Shown piece after piece: positions 63,725 to 64,000 of a stretch of 64,000 nt of DNA; the stretch's first letter is position 1; each line of letters opens with the position of its first letter. Source of the stretch: Aquilaria yunnanensis (lineage: Eukaryota; Streptophyta; Magnoliopsida; Malvales; Thymelaeaceae). Made by a program: the position numbers and the translations under genes. The stretch is from contig CM077599.1 in NCBI GenBank assembly GCA_039654915.1, forward strand, positions 9,860,501 to 9,924,500, read 5' to 3'. The notes beneath the pieces were generated by a model. That model was given only the letters and a program-made list of their open reading frames with translations, did no database searches and had not been told where the DNA came from.

Positions 63725-64000
63725 GACACTTTTCATTTTTTCAAACATGACATATATGATGTATACAGTGAGATTATGATGTATGACAGTTCGGTGACGG
63801 TACCGGCGCTGGTGCCGTTGCCGGCACTGAAGCAGACAGTAGTAGCAAGTTAGGATTTTTTGTAGAGAAGAATATTTTAACTAAGGGTATTTTTGTCAAT
63901 TTTTTTTATAATTTATGCCTTATATATAGAATATTAAGGAATGAGTTAGTATGTCTAATTAGACATAGGTGTATAATAAAAGAATATTTTAACTAAGGGT

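Larger units (their letters stand above)
62489..63967. mobile_element. Possible non-autonomous element with GC-rich core
   Basis: The 18-bp word TATGTCTAATTAGACATA occurs at 62489-62506 and 63950-63967, followed inward on both sides by weakly similar AT-rich sequence containing TACCCT. Between them lies a GC-richer block (about 62,570-63,130) and then T-rich minisatellite. The layout resembles other elements in this window. The 18-mer is itself nearly palindromic and I found no target duplication, so the ends are uncertain. Confidence 0.4.

Overview
The window is nuclear DNA from a flowering plant. The evidence is spliced genes with GT/GC-AG introns, a nuclear gene for a chloroplast photosystem I subunit (psaK), the CUL4 adaptor DDB1, a plant clade-I ABCC vacuolar pump, and long AT-rich intergenic DNA full of plant-type transposons. 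I cannot name the species. I saw no prokaryotic, viral or CRISPR-like system.

Left part (1-20,000) is gene-rich. eIF3b is on the minus strand (11 exons, 727 aa by my splice model). It is head-to-head with psaK (3 exons, 130 aa) across a 536-bp shared intergenic region. A 352-bp MULE-type MITE lies downstream of psaK. DDB1 follows on the plus strand (19 exons, 1,088 aa). All three models close in frame and look intact.

Middle part (20,000-28,500) is intergenic and transposon-rich. It holds two hAT-like elements with perfect 8-bp target duplications. It also holds a young-looking Pack-MULE (227-bp inverted repeats, 10-bp target duplication) that carries an uninterrupted 383-codon reading frame related to IRK-interacting protein. 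The first ~25 codons of that frame come from the transposon's own terminal repeat.

28,566-43,766 is a 27-exon ABCC1/2-type transporter (1,624 aa). It has two GC-AG introns, a 25-nt microexon, a 65-bp tandem duplication that copies a splice donor, and a LINE remnant in one intron.

Right part (43,767-64,000) is a nested transposon graveyard. In order it holds a CACTA element; a MULE-like MITE; a second, older Pack-MULE carrying the N-terminal half of a CYP81-like P450; and a non-autonomous LTR retrotransposon (51,591-58,175, TSD CTCAA). The 5' LTR of that retrotransposon was later invaded by a hAT-like MITE and a second CACTA element; the 3' LTR preserves both empty sites. A ~2.35-2.39-kb tandem duplication then copied the end of the 3' LTR together with a small secreted cysteine-rich gene (prolamin-like / DD11-like), giving two 113-aa paralogues. 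The last 1.5 kb looks like another non-autonomous element with a GC-rich core.

The most interesting items are the coding-competent IRKI Pack-MULE, the datable nesting order around the LTR element, the duplicated splice donor in the ABCC gene, and the repeated pattern of DNA transposons carrying GC-rich foreign cores.
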